Below are positions 17,665 to 27,719 of a DNA stretch of 61,824 nt, in pieces. The position numbers and the translations under genes are program-made. The stretch is from Burkholderiales bacterium RIFCSPHIGHO2_12_FULL_63_20. Its GTDB lineage: Bacteria; Pseudomonadota; Gammaproteobacteria; Burkholderiales; Burkholderiaceae_C. Position 1 is the first letter of the stretch; each line of letters starts with the position of its first letter. The DNA lies in assembly GCA_001770775.1 (NCBI GenBank), contig MESA01000041.1, positions 138,652 through 200,475 of the forward strand, read 5' to 3'. A model generated the notes under the pieces. That model searched no databases. It was not told the DNA's origin and saw nothing but the letters and a program-made list of their open reading frames with translations.

Positions 17665-18633
17665 ATGAACCGTCTGTCACGCTTGTTGCCTTCCCTGACA
17701 CTGAGCCTCTTGACTCTGGGCGCCTTGCCCTTCGCGCACGCCGAAGCCCCTCAGGTGCGTACCCAGGTTCCAGGATACCAGCGCCACATGGTGGGACAGT
17801 TCGAGGTCACAGCACTGTACGACGGCCGCATCCATCTCGACAGCAAGCTCTTGAAAAACGCCACACCCCGCGAGATCTCACAGTTGCTGGCCCGCTCCTT
17901 CCGCAGCTCGCCCACGCCCACCGCCGTGATCGCTTTCCTGGTCAACACCGGCAAACAGCTGGTGCTGGTTGATGCCGGTGCGGCCCAGCTTTTCGGCCCT
18001 GGGCTTGGCCAGGTCCACGCCAACCTGCGCGCGGCAGGCTACCAGCCCGAGCAGGTGGATGCCGTCTTGCTGACCCACCTGCATGGTGACCACGTCGGCG
18101 GCCTGCGCACCGCCGAGGGACAGATGGCCTTCCCCAACGCACAGGTTCATGTCTCCAAGGAGGATGCCGATCACTGGCTCAACCCGGCGGTGATGGCCAA
18201 GGCGCCTGCCGAAGCACAGCGCTTCTTCCAGGCAGCCCAGAACTCGGTGGCGCCCTATGCGCAGGCCGGTCGTTTGCGCACCTACACCGGCACGGACGAG
18301 ATCCTGCCCGGGGTGCGTCCGGTGCAGACCCACGGCCACACACCAGGCCACACCAGCTACCTGTTCAGCTCTCAAGGCCAGCAGTTGCTGATCTGGGGGG
18401 ACATCGTGCACAACGCCGCCGTGCAGTTCCCCAAGCCCCAGGTCACCATCGAGTTTGACAGCGTGCCGGCTCAGGCGCTGGCCACGCGCATGAAGGTGCT
18501 GGGTTGGACCGCCAAGGACGCCCTGCCGGTCGCGGGGGCCCATTTGCCCTTCCCGGGCATGGGTCAGGTGCGCGCCGAAGGCAAGGGCCGCTACAGCTGG
18601 GTGCCGCTGGACTACGCTCCTACCCAGCCCTGA
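17665..18633 (+). CDS. Exported MBL-fold metallo-hydrolase
   Basis: 322 residues with a Sec signal peptide ending near ALPFAHAEA. The metallo-beta-lactamase zinc motif THLHGDHVGGL lies near residues 137-147, a later metal His is in QTHGHTPGHTSYLF, and the Asp ligand is in LIWGDIVHN. The layout resembles periplasmic lactonase/quorum-quenching-like or glyoxalase-like MBL proteins; the substrate is unknown. A CAGGAG ribosome site precedes the ATG at 17665. It is divergent from the hybrid kinase with 111 bases between them. Confidence 0.85.
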   Translation: MNRLSRLLPSLTLSLLTLGALPFAHAEAPQVRTQVPGYQRHMVGQFEVTALYDGRIHLDSKLLKNATPREISQLLARSFRSSPTPTAVIAFLVNTGKQLVLVDAGAAQLFGPGLGQVHANLRAAGYQPEQVDAVLLTHLHGDHVGGLRTAEGQMAFPNAQVHVSKEDADHWLNPAVMAKAPAEAQRFFQAAQNSVAPYAQAGRLRTYTGTDEILPGVRPVQTHGHTPGHTSYLFSSQGQQLLIWGDIVHNAAVQFPKPQVTIEFDSVPAQALATRMKVLGWTAKDALPVAGAHLPFPGMGQVRAEGKGRYSWVPLDYAPTQP

Positions 18634-18672
18634 TCTGGCACTGATGCCAACTTGTGGCGGGAAATGGGCCGG

Positions 18673-18696
18673 GATGGGCGAGTAGGGCCCATCTTT
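18673..18696 (+). terminator. Possible weak intrinsic terminator after the MBL gene
   Basis: A perfect 7-base stem GATGGGC (18673-18679) and GCCCATC (18687-18693) with a 7-base loop is followed by TTT, 40 bases after the MBL stop. The U-run is short, so termination may be partial. Confidence 0.4.
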
Positions 18697-18805
18697 CCGC
18701 CTTATTCCCACATGCGGGGGCGCGTGCCGCCCTATACTGAAGAGACATCAAGCAGGCTGGGTGACAGGCCTGCATCGCGGGCTCGAAAAGGCACACACAC
18801 ACGCC

Positions 18806-20248
18806 ATGACTTCCAAATTCAAGATTGCAGGCTGGGTCGCGCTCGGGGCGCTGGCGGGTGGTTTGACCACCATGCAGTTCGGGGCCACCGCGCGCAGTGC
18901 CATGGCCCCCCTGCCTCTGGAAGAAATGCAGCAGCTCGCGGCGGTTTTTGGCATGGTCAAGACCGACTATGTCGAGCCCACCGACGAGAAAAAGCTCATC
19001 AGCGACGCCATCTCCGGCATGGTCGCCGGGCTCGACCCGCATTCGGTCTACTTTGACAAAACCTCGTTCAAGGAATTCCGCGAGGGCACAACCGGCAAGT
19101 TTGTCGGCGTGGGCATCGAAATCGGCATGGAAGACGGTCTGGTCAAGATCGTCTCGCCCATCGAAGGCTCCCCCGCCTTCCGTGCCGGCCTCAAGACGGG
19201 CGACCTCATCACCAAGATCGACGACACCTTCGTCAAGGGCCTGACCATGGACCAGGCCGTCAAGCGCATGCGCGGCGAGCCCAGCACCAAGGTGGTCCTC
19301 ACCATTTTCCGCAAGAACGAGAACCGCAGCTTCCCCGTCACCATCGTGCGCGAGGAAATCCGCGTGCAGAGCGTGCGCGCCAAGCTCATCGAGCCCGGCT
19401 ACGGCTGGATCCGCGTCAGCCAGTTCCAGGACCGCACGGTCGAAGACTTCGCCACCAAGGCGGCCGCGCTGTACAAGGACGACCCCAAGCTCAAGGGCCT
19501 GGTGCTCGACCTGCGCAACGACCCCGGTGGCCTGCTGGAAGGCGCGATCGCCATCTCGGCCGCCTTCCTGCCCGCTGACGTGACCGTGGTCTCGACCAAC
19601 GGCCAGTTGCCCGAGTCCAAGCAGATCTTCAAGGCTCGCGTCGAGGACTACACCCGCCGCTTTGGTGCCGACCCGTTGGCCAAGCTGCCCGCCGCGCTCA
19701 AGAAGGTGCCGCTGGTGGTGCTGGTCAACGAAGGCTCGGCCTCGGCTTCCGAGATCGTGGCCGGCGCGCTGCAAGACCACAAGCGCGCCACCATCCTGGG
19801 GGCCCAGACCTTCGGCAAGGGCTCGGTGCAGACCGTGCGCCAACTCACGGCTGACACCGCGCTCAAGATCACCACCGCCCGCTACTACACACCCAGCGGT
19901 CGTTCCATCCAGGCTACGGGCATCGTGCCCGACGTGATGGTCGACGAGTCGGCCGACGGCAACCTCTACTCGGCCCTGCGCGTGCGCGAATCCGATCTGG
20001 AAAAGCACATCGGCAACGGCCAAGGCAAGGAGGAGAAAGACGAGGCCCGTGAGAAGGCCCGCGAGGAAGCCATGAAAAAGCTGGAAGAGGCCCGTGGCAA
20101 GACCAACGAGCCGCCCAAGCCACTGCCTGAGTTCGGTTCGGCCGAGGATTTCCCGCTGCAGCAGGCCCTCAACCAACTCAAGGGCAAGCCGGTGGTGGTG
20201 TCCAAGACCCTGACCGAGCGCAAGCCTGAAGACACCAAGGCGCAGTGA
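18806..20248 (+). CDS. ctpA: S41 carboxy-terminal processing peptidase
   Basis: 480 residues. An N-terminal signal anchor (FKIAGWVALGALAGGLTTM) leads to the periplasm. A PDZ domain follows at about residues 90-170 (GSPAFRAGLKTGDLITKID), then the S41 protease domain with the catalytic Ser in NEGSASASEIVAGAL and the Lys in GAQTFGKGSVQT. CtpA-type proteases trim C-termini of envelope proteins and murein hydrolases. A charged coiled-coil region (about 400-450) precedes the end. ATG 18806 places the anchor at the N-terminus; the GTG at 18761 is less likely. A TATACT -10-like box lies at 18733-18738. The MoeB-like gene follows by 24 bases, a common Burkholderiales order. Confidence 0.9.
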   Translation: MTSKFKIAGWVALGALAGGLTTMQFGATARSAMAPLPLEEMQQLAAVFGMVKTDYVEPTDEKKLISDAISGMVAGLDPHSVYFDKTSFKEFREGTTGKFVGVGIEIGMEDGLVKIVSPIEGSPAFRAGLKTGDLITKIDDTFVKGLTMDQAVKRMRGEPSTKVVLTIFRKNENRSFPVTIVREEIRVQSVRAKLIEPGYGWIRVSQFQDRTVEDFATKAAALYKDDPKLKGLVLDLRNDPGGLLEGAIAISAAFLPADVTVVSTNGQLPESKQIFKARVEDYTRRFGADPLAKLPAALKKVPLVVLVNEGSASASEIVAGALQDHKRATILGAQTFGKGSVQTVRQLTADTALKITTARYYTPSGRSIQATGIVPDVMVDESADGNLYSALRVRESDLEKHIGNGQGKEEKDEAREKAREEAMKKLEEARGKTNEPPKPLPEFGSAEDFPLQQALNQLKGKPVVVSKTLTERKPEDTKAQ

Positions 20249-20272
20249 CGCCATGGCGAATGATCTGGCGTG

Positions 20273-21073
20273 ATGCTTCTGGACGACGATCAGCAACTGC
20301 GCTACAGCCGTCACCTCCTGCTTGACGAGTGGTCGGAGGCCGCGCAGGAACGCTTGTTGAATGCACATGCCCTGGTCATCGGGGCCGGTGGTCTGGGCGC
20401 GCCCGCCCTGATGTACCTGGCATCCTGCGGGGTGGGGCGCATCACCGTGGTCGACCCCGACACGGTCGACCTCACCAACCTGCAGCGCCAGATCGCCCAC
20501 ACCACCGCGCGCATCGGCCAGCCCAAGGTGCTGTCGGCCGAGCTGGCCATCGCCGAGCTCAACCCGGGCGTGCAGGTGCATGCCATCGCCGAGGCCGCTG
20601 ACGAGGCCTTGCTCAACACCTGGGTGCCACAGGCCCAGGTCGTGCTCGACTGCACCGACCGCTTCGCCATCCGCCAGACCATCAACCGCGCCTGCCGTGC
20701 CCATGGCGTGCCACTGGTGTCGGCCTCGGCCGTGCGCTTTGACGGCCAGATCAGCGTGTTCGACCCGCGCGTGCCCGCATCGCCCTGTTACGCCTGCCTG
20801 TTCCCGCCCGACGCGCCGCCTGAAGAGACCCGCTGCGCCCTGATGGGCGTTTTTGCCCCGGTGGTCGGCATGATGGGCGTGATGCAAGCCGGCGAAGCCA
20901 TCAAGCTGCTGGCCGGCCTGCACGCGCCCGATGCCTCGGGGCACCACCAGTCCCTGGTCGGCCGCCTCCTGCTGCTCGATGGCCGCGACTGGTCCTGGAC
21001 CACCTTGCGCGCGCACCGCTCGCCGGATTGCCCCGTGTGTGGCCCGTCCAGCCCTCCCGCCGAGCGGCCCTGA
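20273..21073 (+). CDS. moeB: MoeB/ThiF/HesA family adenylyltransferase
   Basis: 266 residues. The E1-like nucleotide motif VIGAGGLGAPALMYLASCG starts near residue 36, with DPDTVDLTNLQRQ and DCTDRFAIRQTIN after it. Zinc-binding Cys pairs CYAC (near 171) and CPVC (near 256) are both present. It lacks the rhodanese domain of longer relatives. Such proteins adenylate the C-terminus of MoaD or ThiS for sulfur transfer in molybdopterin or thiamine synthesis. Which carrier it serves cannot be told; no moaD, moaE or thiS is nearby. The ATG at 20273 is one codon inside a longer GTG start. Confidence 0.85.
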   Translation: MLLDDDQQLRYSRHLLLDEWSEAAQERLLNAHALVIGAGGLGAPALMYLASCGVGRITVVDPDTVDLTNLQRQIAHTTARIGQPKVLSAELAIAELNPGVQVHAIAEAADEALLNTWVPQAQVVLDCTDRFAIRQTINRACRAHGVPLVSASAVRFDGQISVFDPRVPASPCYACLFPPDAPPEETRCALMGVFAPVVGMMGVMQAGEAIKLLAGLHAPDASGHHQSLVGRLLLLDGRDWSWTTLRAHRSPDCPVCGPSSPPAERP

Positions 21074-21085
21074 CCCTCTTATCTG

Positions 21086-22003
21086 ATGCCTGACATGAAC
21101 ACCCCCAAAGAACTGCTCGAACGCAACTTCCCTACGGCCGATCAGGATGCCCGCAGCGCGCGCCGTCCCTCCTTGTACGCCGGTGAAGACAGCAGCTACG
21201 AGCTGGCCTTCACCGACAACGATTTCCTGCTGCGTCCCGAGCTGCGTCCCGTGCGCATGCAGCTCGAGCTGCTCAAGCCGGAGATGGTGCAGCGTGAGGA
21301 AAACATCGAATCCACCATCGTGGTGTTCGGCAGCGCCCGCATCCTCTCGGCCGAGCAGGCCCTGCTCAAGCAGCAGGAAGCCGAAGACCTGCCCAGCGGC
21401 CCCGCCCGTGAACATGCCCTGCGCACCGCACGGCGCCACGTCGACATGGCCCGCTTCTACGAAGAAGCGCGGGCCTTTTCCAGCCTGGTCACCGAGCACT
21501 CCGCCCGGCTCGCCACGCCCATCTACGTCGTCACCGGCGGCGGCCCAGGCGTCATGGAAGCCGGCAACCGCGGCGCCTTCGAAGTCGGCGGCAAGAGCCT
21601 GGGGCTCAACATCGTGCTGCCCCACGAGCAGGAGCCCAACCCCTACATCACGCCGCGCCTGTGTTTCCAGTTCCACTACTTTGCGCTGCGCAAGATGCAC
21701 TTCCTGATGCGCTCGATTGCGTTGGTGTGCTTCCCCGGCGGCTTCGGTACGCTCGACGAGCTGTTTGAAACCCTCACACTGATTCAGACTGGCAAGTGCC
21801 GCAAGCGCCCGGTGCTGTTGTTCGGGCGCGAGTTCTGGACCAAGCTGATCAACTTCGACCATTTGGTCGATACCGGCATGATCAGCCCCGAAGACCTCGA
21901 CCTTTTCCGCTTCGTGGAGACGGCCGACGAAGCCTGGGAGACCCTGCAACAGGTGTACGGCCTGGGACAGACGGGGGCCTCAGAAAGCGCCAGCGGCTGG
22001 TGA
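21086..22003 (+). CDS. LOG family protein (TIGR00730 Rossmann fold)
   Basis: 305 residues of the LOG/lysine decarboxylase-like family, with GGGPGVMEAGNRGAFE near residue 150 and PGGFGTLDELFETLTLIQTGK near 217 (the PGGxGTxxE nucleotide motif). Family enzymes cleave ribose-5-phosphate from nucleoside monophosphates, including cytokinin precursors. The N-terminal extension of about 70 residues before the domain makes this a long-form LOG protein. It begins 12 bases after the MoeB-like gene and ends 4 bases before arginase, so it may be transcribed with either. Confidence 0.85.
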   Translation: MPDMNTPKELLERNFPTADQDARSARRPSLYAGEDSSYELAFTDNDFLLRPELRPVRMQLELLKPEMVQREENIESTIVVFGSARILSAEQALLKQQEAEDLPSGPAREHALRTARRHVDMARFYEEARAFSSLVTEHSARLATPIYVVTGGGPGVMEAGNRGAFEVGGKSLGLNIVLPHEQEPNPYITPRLCFQFHYFALRKMHFLMRSIALVCFPGGFGTLDELFETLTLIQTGKCRKRPVLLFGREFWTKLINFDHLVDTGMISPEDLDLFRFVETADEAWETLQQVYGLGQTGASESASGW

Positions 22004-22007
22004 GCCC

Positions 22008-22958
22008 ATGAGCGCCGCGCTGTCCACCCCGCCTGTTCGTGTACGCCTCATCGGGGCGCCCACCGACATCGGTGCCAGCATGCGTGGCGCTTCCATGGCG
22101 CCCGAGGCCTTGCGGGTGGCTGGCTTGGTGCCTGCGCTCACACGCCTGGGCTTGGACGTGCGTGACGGTGGCAACCTCCAGGGGCCGCCCAATCCGGAGC
22201 AGGCGCCTCATCAGGGTTACCGCCATCTGCCCGAATGCGTGCAGTGGAGCCGTGCGGCCTACCACGAGGTCAGCGAGACGCTGCGGTCGGGGGCGGTGCC
22301 GCTGCTCATGGGCGGGGACCACAGTCTGGCGATCGGCTCCATCAGTGCCGTGGCCGCGCACAGCCGGGCCACCGGGCGTGACCTGCGTGTCATCTGGCTG
22401 GACGCCCATGCCGACTTCAACACCCCCGACATCACCCCCAGCGGCAACCTGCACGGCATGCCTTTGGCCGTGCTGTGTGGCCAAGGTCCCGAGGCGCTGC
22501 GCCACCTGGCCTCCCCGTCGCAGGAGACACATGCCCTGCAAGCACATGAACTGCGCCTGATCGGCGTGCGCAGCGTGGATCCGCTGGAGCGACACTTCGT
22601 CCATGCCCACGGCCTGGACGTCTTCGACATGCGTCACATCGACGAGCACGGCATGCGCAAGGTCATGGAGCAGGCCCTGATGGGCGTGGGCGAGCACACC
22701 CATCTGCACGTCAGCTTCGACGTTGACTTCCTCGACCCCGAGATCGCCCCGGGCGTCGGCACCGCTGTGCGGGGCGGGCCGTCCTACCGTGAGGCCCAGT
22801 TGTGCATGGAGATGCTGGCTGACACTGGGCGACTCTGCTCTCTGGATGTGGTCGAACTCAACCCGGCCCGCGACATTCAGAACCGCACCGCCGAACTCGT
22901 GGTGGATCTGCTCGAAAGCCTCTTTGGCAAGAGCACCTTGATGCGCACGCGCCCGTGA
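22008..22958 (+). CDS. rocF: Arginase
   Basis: 316 residues of the ureohydrolase family. All manganese-ligand motifs are seen: [10 protein letters not shown] (near 103), [12 protein letters not shown] (near 128) and [14 protein letters not shown] (near 237), plus the [10 protein letters not shown] substrate loop. The [17 protein letters not shown]-terminus is arginase-like rather than agmatinase-like. It hydrolyses arginine to ornithine and urea in the cytoplasm. Its stop overlaps the GTG start of the patatin gene (GTGA), indicating translational coupling. Confidence 0.9.
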   Translation: MSAALSTPPVRVRLIGAPTDIGASMRGASMAPEALRVAGLVPALTRLGLDVRDGGNLQGPPNPEQAPHQGYRHLPECVQWSRAAYHEVSETLRSGAVPLLMGGDHSLAIGSISAVAAHSRATGRDLRVIWLDAHADFNTPDITPSGNLHGMPLAVLCGQGPEALRHLASPSQETHALQAHELRLIGVRSVDPLERHFVHAHGLDVFDMRHIDEHGMRKVMEQALMGVGEHTHLHVSFDVDFLDPEIAPGVGTAVRGGPSYREAQLCMEMLADTGRLCSLDVVELNPARDIQNRTAELVVDLLESLFGKSTLMRTRP

Positions 22959-24205
22959 GCCCGTCGCATCTGGCCCCCCCCTCGCTACGCCACCGACCGG
23001 GAGGCAAGACCGCCCTCGTCCTGAGTGGCGGCGGCGCGCGCGCGGCCTACCAGGTCGGCGTGCTGCAGGCGTTGCAGCTCATCCGCCGTGATGCGGGCGA
23101 GCGCCGTCGCGGCAACCCCTTCCAGATCATCACCGGCACTTCGGCTGGCGCGCTCAACGGCATGGCCCTGGCTTGCCAGGCCGACCACTACGAGCTGGCC
23201 TTGCGCACCATGGTCGATGTCTGGCGCGACTTCCGCGCCGAGCAGGTCTACCGTGCCGACTCGCTGGGCGTCATCCGCAGCGGGGCGCAGTGGCTCACGC
23301 TGTTTTCAGTGGGCTGGGCGCTGGCGCGCTGGCGCCGCCTGCGTCCCCGGTCCCTGCTCGACAACAGTCCTTTGCTCGACCTGCTGCCGCAGCTGTTCCA
23401 GGTCGACCGCCTGCCCCAGTTGATGGCCGAAGGCCACCTGGATGCCGTGGCCGTGACCGCCTCCAGCTACACCACTGGCGAGCACGTCACCTTCTACGAC
23501 AGTGCCCAGCACATCGCGCCCTGGGCGCGTTCACAGCGCCTGAGCGTGCGCGAGCCGCTCGGCATCGATCACCTGCTGGCGTCCTCAGCGATCCCCTTCG
23601 TCTTTCCGGCCATGAAGCTGTCGGTGCAAGGGCGGCCCCATTACTGTGGCGACGGTTCCATGCGTCAGGCTGCGCCCATCTCACCGGCCATCCACCTGGG
23701 TGCCGACCGCGTCCTGGTGATCGGTGTCGGCCGCCTGTACGAGCCGCCCGACCTGCGCGAGAAGGTCGTCGAGTACCCCAATCTGGCCCAGATCGCCGGC
23801 CACGCCATGTCCAGCATCTTCCTGGACTCGCTCACGGTCGACATCGAGCGCCTGCAGCGCATCAACCACACGCTCAGCCTGATGACGCCCGAGCAGCGCC
23901 AACACACCAGCCTGCGTCCCATCGACGTGCTGGTGATCGCGCCCAGCCAGCGCATCGACGACATTGCCGCCCGCCACCTGTGGGCCTTGCCGCCGGCGGT
24001 GCGCGCCATGCTGCGGGCCGTGGGGGTGTACGGAGAGGGCAAGACCGCCCGAGGCGCCGCCCTGGCCAGCTACCTCTTGTTCGAGTCCTCCTTCACCCGT
24101 GAACTGATCCACCTGGGGTTCACCGACGCGCTGGCGCAGCGCGACGAGGTGCGCAGCTTCTTCGGGTGGGGCGAGGGCGCCGAGCGACCGGAGAGCGCTG
24201 CATGA
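22955..24205 (+). CDS. Patatin-like phospholipase
   Basis: 416 residues. The oxyanion motif [18 protein letters not shown] is near residue 26, the nucleophile is in [12 protein letters not shown] near residue 62, and the catalytic Asp is probably in YCGDGSMRQ near 231. It is predicted to hydrolyse acyl-ester lipids. No signal peptide is present, so it is cytoplasmic or membrane-associated. The GTG start at 22955 overlaps the arginase stop, and its own stop overlaps the ATG of the PhnD-like gene (ATGA), so it is in a translationally coupled run. Confidence 0.85.
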   Translation: MSPSHLAPPSLRHRPGGKTALVLSGGGARAAYQVGVLQALQLIRRDAGERRRGNPFQIITGTSAGALNGMALACQADHYELALRTMVDVWRDFRAEQVYRADSLGVIRSGAQWLTLFSVGWALARWRRLRPRSLLDNSPLLDLLPQLFQVDRLPQLMAEGHLDAVAVTASSYTTGEHVTFYDSAQHIAPWARSQRLSVREPLGIDHLLASSAIPFVFPAMKLSVQGRPHYCGDGSMRQAAPISPAIHLGADRVLVIGVGRLYEPPDLREKVVEYPNLAQIAGHAMSSIFLDSLTVDIERLQRINHTLSLMTPEQRQHTSLRPIDVLVIAPSQRIDDIAARHLWALPPAVRAMLRAVGVYGEGKTARGAALASYLLFESSFTRELIHLGFTDALAQRDEVRSFFGWGEGAERPESAA

Positions 24206-25131
24206 GCACTCGACGTGTGTGGCGCATCGTGGGCATGGTGCTGTTGTGCCTGAGCGTGCTGGCCTGTGGCGAGCGCCGTGTCGAGGTGGACGCCACCCCG
24301 CAGTACAGCCGCCAGGGCAAGGTGGACGCACCGGTGTATGTGCTGGCCATCCACCCCCTGCACAACCCGGCACGCCTGTTCGAGGTGTATGGCCCGCTGG
24401 TCGATCACCTCAATCGCCAGATCCCGGCACACACCTTTGCGCTGGAAGCCTCGCGCAATTACGAGGAATTTGAGCGCAAGCTCTCCCTTCGGCAGGTGGC
24501 ATTTGCCCTGCCCAACCCTTACCAGACGCTGAAGGCGATGGAGCACGGCTACCACGTCATCGCCAAGATGGGCGACGACGCGCAGTTCCGAGGCCTCCTC
24601 CTCGTGAGGCGCGATGCCGGCATCACCCAGGTCAGCGATCTGCGGGGGCGCAAGGTGGCCTACCCGGCGGCCACGGCACTGGCCGCCACCTTGCTGCCCC
24701 AGGCCTTCCTGCACAGCCAAGGGCTCGACGTCAATCGCGACATCGAGAACCTCTACGTGGGTTCGCAGGAGTCCAGCATCCTCAACGTCTATCTGGGGCG
24801 GGTGGCGGCCGCAGCCACCTGGACCCAGCCGTGGCAGGCCTTCCAGAAGACCCATCCGGCGCAGGCCAGCGAACTGGTCGTGCAGTGGGAAACAGCGCCG
24901 TTGATCAACAACAGCGTGGTGGCGCGCGACGACGTGCCCGCGGCGACCGCCGATCAGGTGGCACAGGAACTGGCAAATCTGCACACCACGCCGGCGGGGC
25001 GGGCCCTGCTGGCGGCCATGGAACTGACGCGATTTGAGCGGGCGGATGATGCCCGCTACGAAGTGGTCCATGATTTCATCGACACCTTCCAGCGCACCGT
25101 ACGGCCCCTGTCCCCGGAGAGCGTCCCATGA
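24202..25131 (+). CDS. PhnD-like phosphate/phosphonate-type substrate-binding lipoprotein
   Basis: 309 residues. A lipoprotein signal ([16 protein letters not shown]) puts it in the periplasm. The mature protein shows the PhnD-like binding fold: [41 protein letters not shown] and [22 protein letters not shown]. PhnD proteins bind phosphonate or phosphite for ABC import, but here no permease or ATPase follows. Instead it is coupled (ATGA overlap at 25128) to a sensor kinase, so it most likely presents a ligand to that kinase. The ligand is unknown. Confidence 0.85.
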   Translation: MSTRRVWRIVGMVLLCLSVLACGERRVEVDATPQYSRQGKVDAPVYVLAIHPLHNPARLFEVYGPLVDHLNRQIPAHTFALEASRNYEEFERKLSLRQVAFALPNPYQTLKAMEHGYHVIAKMGDDAQFRGLLLVRRDAGITQVSDLRGRKVAYPAATALAATLLPQAFLHSQGLDVNRDIENLYVGSQESSILNVYLGRVAAAATWTQPWQAFQKTHPAQASELVVQWETAPLINNSVVARDDVPAATADQVAQELANLHTTPAGRALLAAMELTRFERADDARYEVVHDFIDTFQRTVRPLSPESVP

Positions 25132-27719
25132 GACCGGTCGCCTGGCCCTTGCGGCGCGCTTCGTTCAGGCACCAGATCATCCTGGTGTTTGTGCTGGGCT
25201 TTTGCCTCCTGAGCACCACCTTTGTCGTTCACAACGTCCGGGAGCAGAGTGACAACTTTGCCCGCGAGAACAGCCAGGCCGCGGCAGGACTCGCCCAGTC
25301 TTTGGCGGTGAGTTCGCGTTCGTGGGTGCTGGCCAACGACGTCGCCGGCCTGCAGGAAGTGGTCGAAGCCGTTCGGCGCTACCCCGGCTTGCGGCATGCC
25401 ATGGTCATCTCGCCTTCCGGTCGGGTGATGGCGCACACCGACCCCACCAAGGTCGGCCTGTTTCTCAGCGATCCCGTCAGCCAGAGCCTGCTGGCCTCGA
25501 CGGCGCCCGCCTTCACGCTGAGCGACAGCGACCAAGGCGTTGACCTGGCAGCGGCCGTTCGCGCTGGTGACAAACCCGTGGCCTGGGCGAGGGTGGCGCT
25601 GGGACGCGATCGCATCCAGGCCGACCTGCGCCTGATCCGGGTGCATGGCGCCGTGTACGTGTTCGCTTCGACCTTGTTGTCGCTGGTGGCTGCGCTGTAC
25701 ATCGCGCAGCGCCTGGGGCAGCGGGTGGAGAGCCTCGTTCAGGTGGCCGAAGAGGTGCGCGAGGGGCACCTCGGCGTGCGGGCCACCGTCTCCCGTCGCC
25801 ATGATGAAATCGACACGCTGGCTGACAGTTTCAATCGCATGCTCATCAGCCTGGCTGACAACGCTCAGGCATTGAAGGCGGCCTCGGCCTACAGTCAAAA
25901 CCTGATCGAAGCCAGCCTCGATCCGCTGATGGTCGTCACCCCGGACGGACGGATCACCGACCTCAACCAGGCTGCGGAACGGGTGACCGGTCGCACGCGC
26001 GCCACGCTCATCGGCACCCAGTTTGCCGACTGCTTCACCGAGCCCGAGCGGGCGCGCGCACTGTGCGAACAGGTGCTGCGCGACGGCATGGCGCAGGATT
26101 TCCCACTGAGCGTGGCGGATGTGGCCGGCCTTCACCCTTACATGCTCAACAACGCGACGCTGCTGCGAGGTCCAGGCGATGAGGTGGTCGGTTTGCTGGT
26201 GTCGGCCCGCGACGTCACCGAACGGCAGCGACTCGACGAAGCCCTGCGCCGCTACAAAGACCGCCTCGAGGCTGAAGTGCAACAGCGCACCGCCGACCTC
26301 GTGCTCGCGCGCAATGCCGCCGAGACCGCCAACCAGGCCAAGAGCGCCTTCCTGGCGAACATGAGTCATGAGTTGCGCACGCCGCTCAACGCCATCCTGG
26401 GCTTCTCCAGCCTTCTGTCCATGGCGGTCGATCTGCCTGACGACCATCGTCGCATCCTGGGCATCATCAACCGCAGCGGCGAGCACCTGCTGCACCTCAT
26501 CAACGATGTCCTCGACATGGCCAAGATCGAGGCCGGTCGGGCGCAGTTGCAGGAGGCTCCCTTTGACCTGGAGGGCCTGGTGCGCGACGTCACCGACATG
26601 ATGGCGATCCGGGCCCAGGAGAAAGGCCTGACCTTGCTGGCCGACCAGCCCTCGCCATTCCCGCGCCACATCGTCGGCGACGAAGCCCGACTACGCCAGG
26701 TGCTCATCAACTTGCTGGGCAATGCCATCAAGTTCACCGATCAGGGTGGGGTGGCGATCCGCCTGCAGCGACAACTCAACGAGGGTGGGGCTGCACGCCT
26801 CATCATCGAGGTGGAAGACTCGGGAGCCGGTATCCCAGAGACCGAACAGGCCCGCATTTTTGAGCCCTTTGTGCAACTGGGCGAGCAGGGTGTCAACAAG
26901 GGCACCGGCCTGGGTCTGGCCATCACCCGCCAGTTCGTGAACCTGATGGGCGGCGACATCAGCGTGTGCAGTACCGTGGGCCAGGGCTCGGTCTTCCGGC
27001 TGGACCTGCCGCTGCGAGAGGCTCAGGTCGCCGATCTGCCACATGCCGAGCAGGCTGAACCAGGCCGTGTCATCGGATTGGCGCCTGATCAGCCGCCTTG
27101 CCGCATCCTCATCGTGGAAGACCAGCGGGACAACCAGGTGCTGTTGTCCCGCCTGCTCGACGCCGTGGGGCTGCCGTGGAAGCTGGCGGAGAACGGCCAG
27201 ATCGCGGTCGCGCTGTTCCAGTCCTGGCAACCGCATTTCATCTGGATGGACCACCGCATGCCCGTCATGGATGGTGAGGAAGCCACCCGACGCATCCGAC
27301 AGTTGCCCGGCGGGCAGCAGGTCAAGATCGTGGCCGTGACCGCCTCGGCCTTGCGTGAGCAGCGTGCCGCCCTGATCTCCGCCGGCATGGACGATTTCGT
27401 GCGCAAGCCCTACCGCGCCAGCGAGATCTACGCTTGCATGGCACGCCATCTGGGTTTGCACTACGTGTACGAAGACAGCGCGCCGACGGCCTCCCCGGAG
27501 CCGCACCTCCTGACACCCGAGGCGCTCGCCACCTTGCCCGCCGCGCTGCGTGAAGAATTGGCAGCGGCGTTGCAAAGTCTGGACAGCGCGTGCATTGGCG
27601 GCGTCTTGGCAAAGGTCAGAGCGCACAATGCAGACGTGGCCGACACACTGGCCCATCTGGCCGATGGCTTCGATTACCCCACCATCCTGAAAGTGCTGCA
27701 AACCCTGCCCCATGGCTGA
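25128..27719 (+). CDS. Hybrid sensor histidine kinase with HAMP, PAS and receiver domains
   Basis: 863 residues. Membrane helices at about 16-35 and 174-193 flank a periplasmic sensor of about 140 residues. A HAMP linker (about 193-245) and a PAS domain (about 255-365, LIEASLDPLMVVTPDGRITD) follow. HisKA has its phospho-His at about 414 (MSHELRTPLNAILGF), and the HATPase includes NLLGNAIKFTDQG and GTGLGLAITRQF. A receiver at about 658-775 has the acceptor Asp at about 708 in WMDHRMPVMDG and the Lys in FVRKPYR. The last 75 residues are helical without the His of an HPt domain. It overlaps the PhnD-like gene by 4 bases and the HD-GYP regulator by 8. Confidence 0.9.
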   Translation: MRPVAWPLRRASFRHQIILVFVLGFCLLSTTFVVHNVREQSDNFARENSQAAAGLAQSLAVSSRSWVLANDVAGLQEVVEAVRRYPGLRHAMVISPSGRVMAHTDPTKVGLFLSDPVSQSLLASTAPAFTLSDSDQGVDLAAAVRAGDKPVAWARVALGRDRIQADLRLIRVHGAVYVFASTLLSLVAALYIAQRLGQRVESLVQVAEEVREGHLGVRATVSRRHDEIDTLADSFNRMLISLADNAQALKAASAYSQNLIEASLDPLMVVTPDGRITDLNQAAERVTGRTRATLIGTQFADCFTEPERARALCEQVLRDGMAQDFPLSVADVAGLHPYMLNNATLLRGPGDEVVGLLVSARDVTERQRLDEALRRYKDRLEAEVQQRTADLVLARNAAETANQAKSAFLANMSHELRTPLNAILGFSSLLSMAVDLPDDHRRILGIINRSGEHLLHLINDVLDMAKIEAGRAQLQEAPFDLEGLVRDVTDMMAIRAQEKGLTLLADQPSPFPRHIVGDEARLRQVLINLLGNAIKFTDQGGVAIRLQRQLNEGGAARLIIEVEDSGAGIPETEQARIFEPFVQLGEQGVNKGTGLGLAITRQFVNLMGGDISVCSTVGQGSVFRLDLPLREAQVADLPHAEQAEPGRVIGLAPDQPPCRILIVEDQRDNQVLLSRLLDAVGLPWKLAENGQIAVALFQSWQPHFIWMDHRMPVMDGEEATRRIRQLPGGQQVKIVAVTASALREQRAALISAGMDDFVRKPYRASEIYACMARHLGLHYVYEDSAPTASPEPHLLTPEALATLPAALREELAAALQSLDSACIGGVLAKVRAHNADVADTLAHLADGFDYPTILKVLQTLPHG

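Noticed and set aside
18620-21949. Open frame of 1109 codons on the minus strand
   Set aside because: It is antisense to ctpA, the MoeB-like gene and the LOG gene, all with clear motifs. Long antisense frames are common in GC-rich DNA.
27490-27719. HPt domain at the end of the hybrid kinase
   Set aside because: The region is helical but lacks the phospho-accepting His motif.
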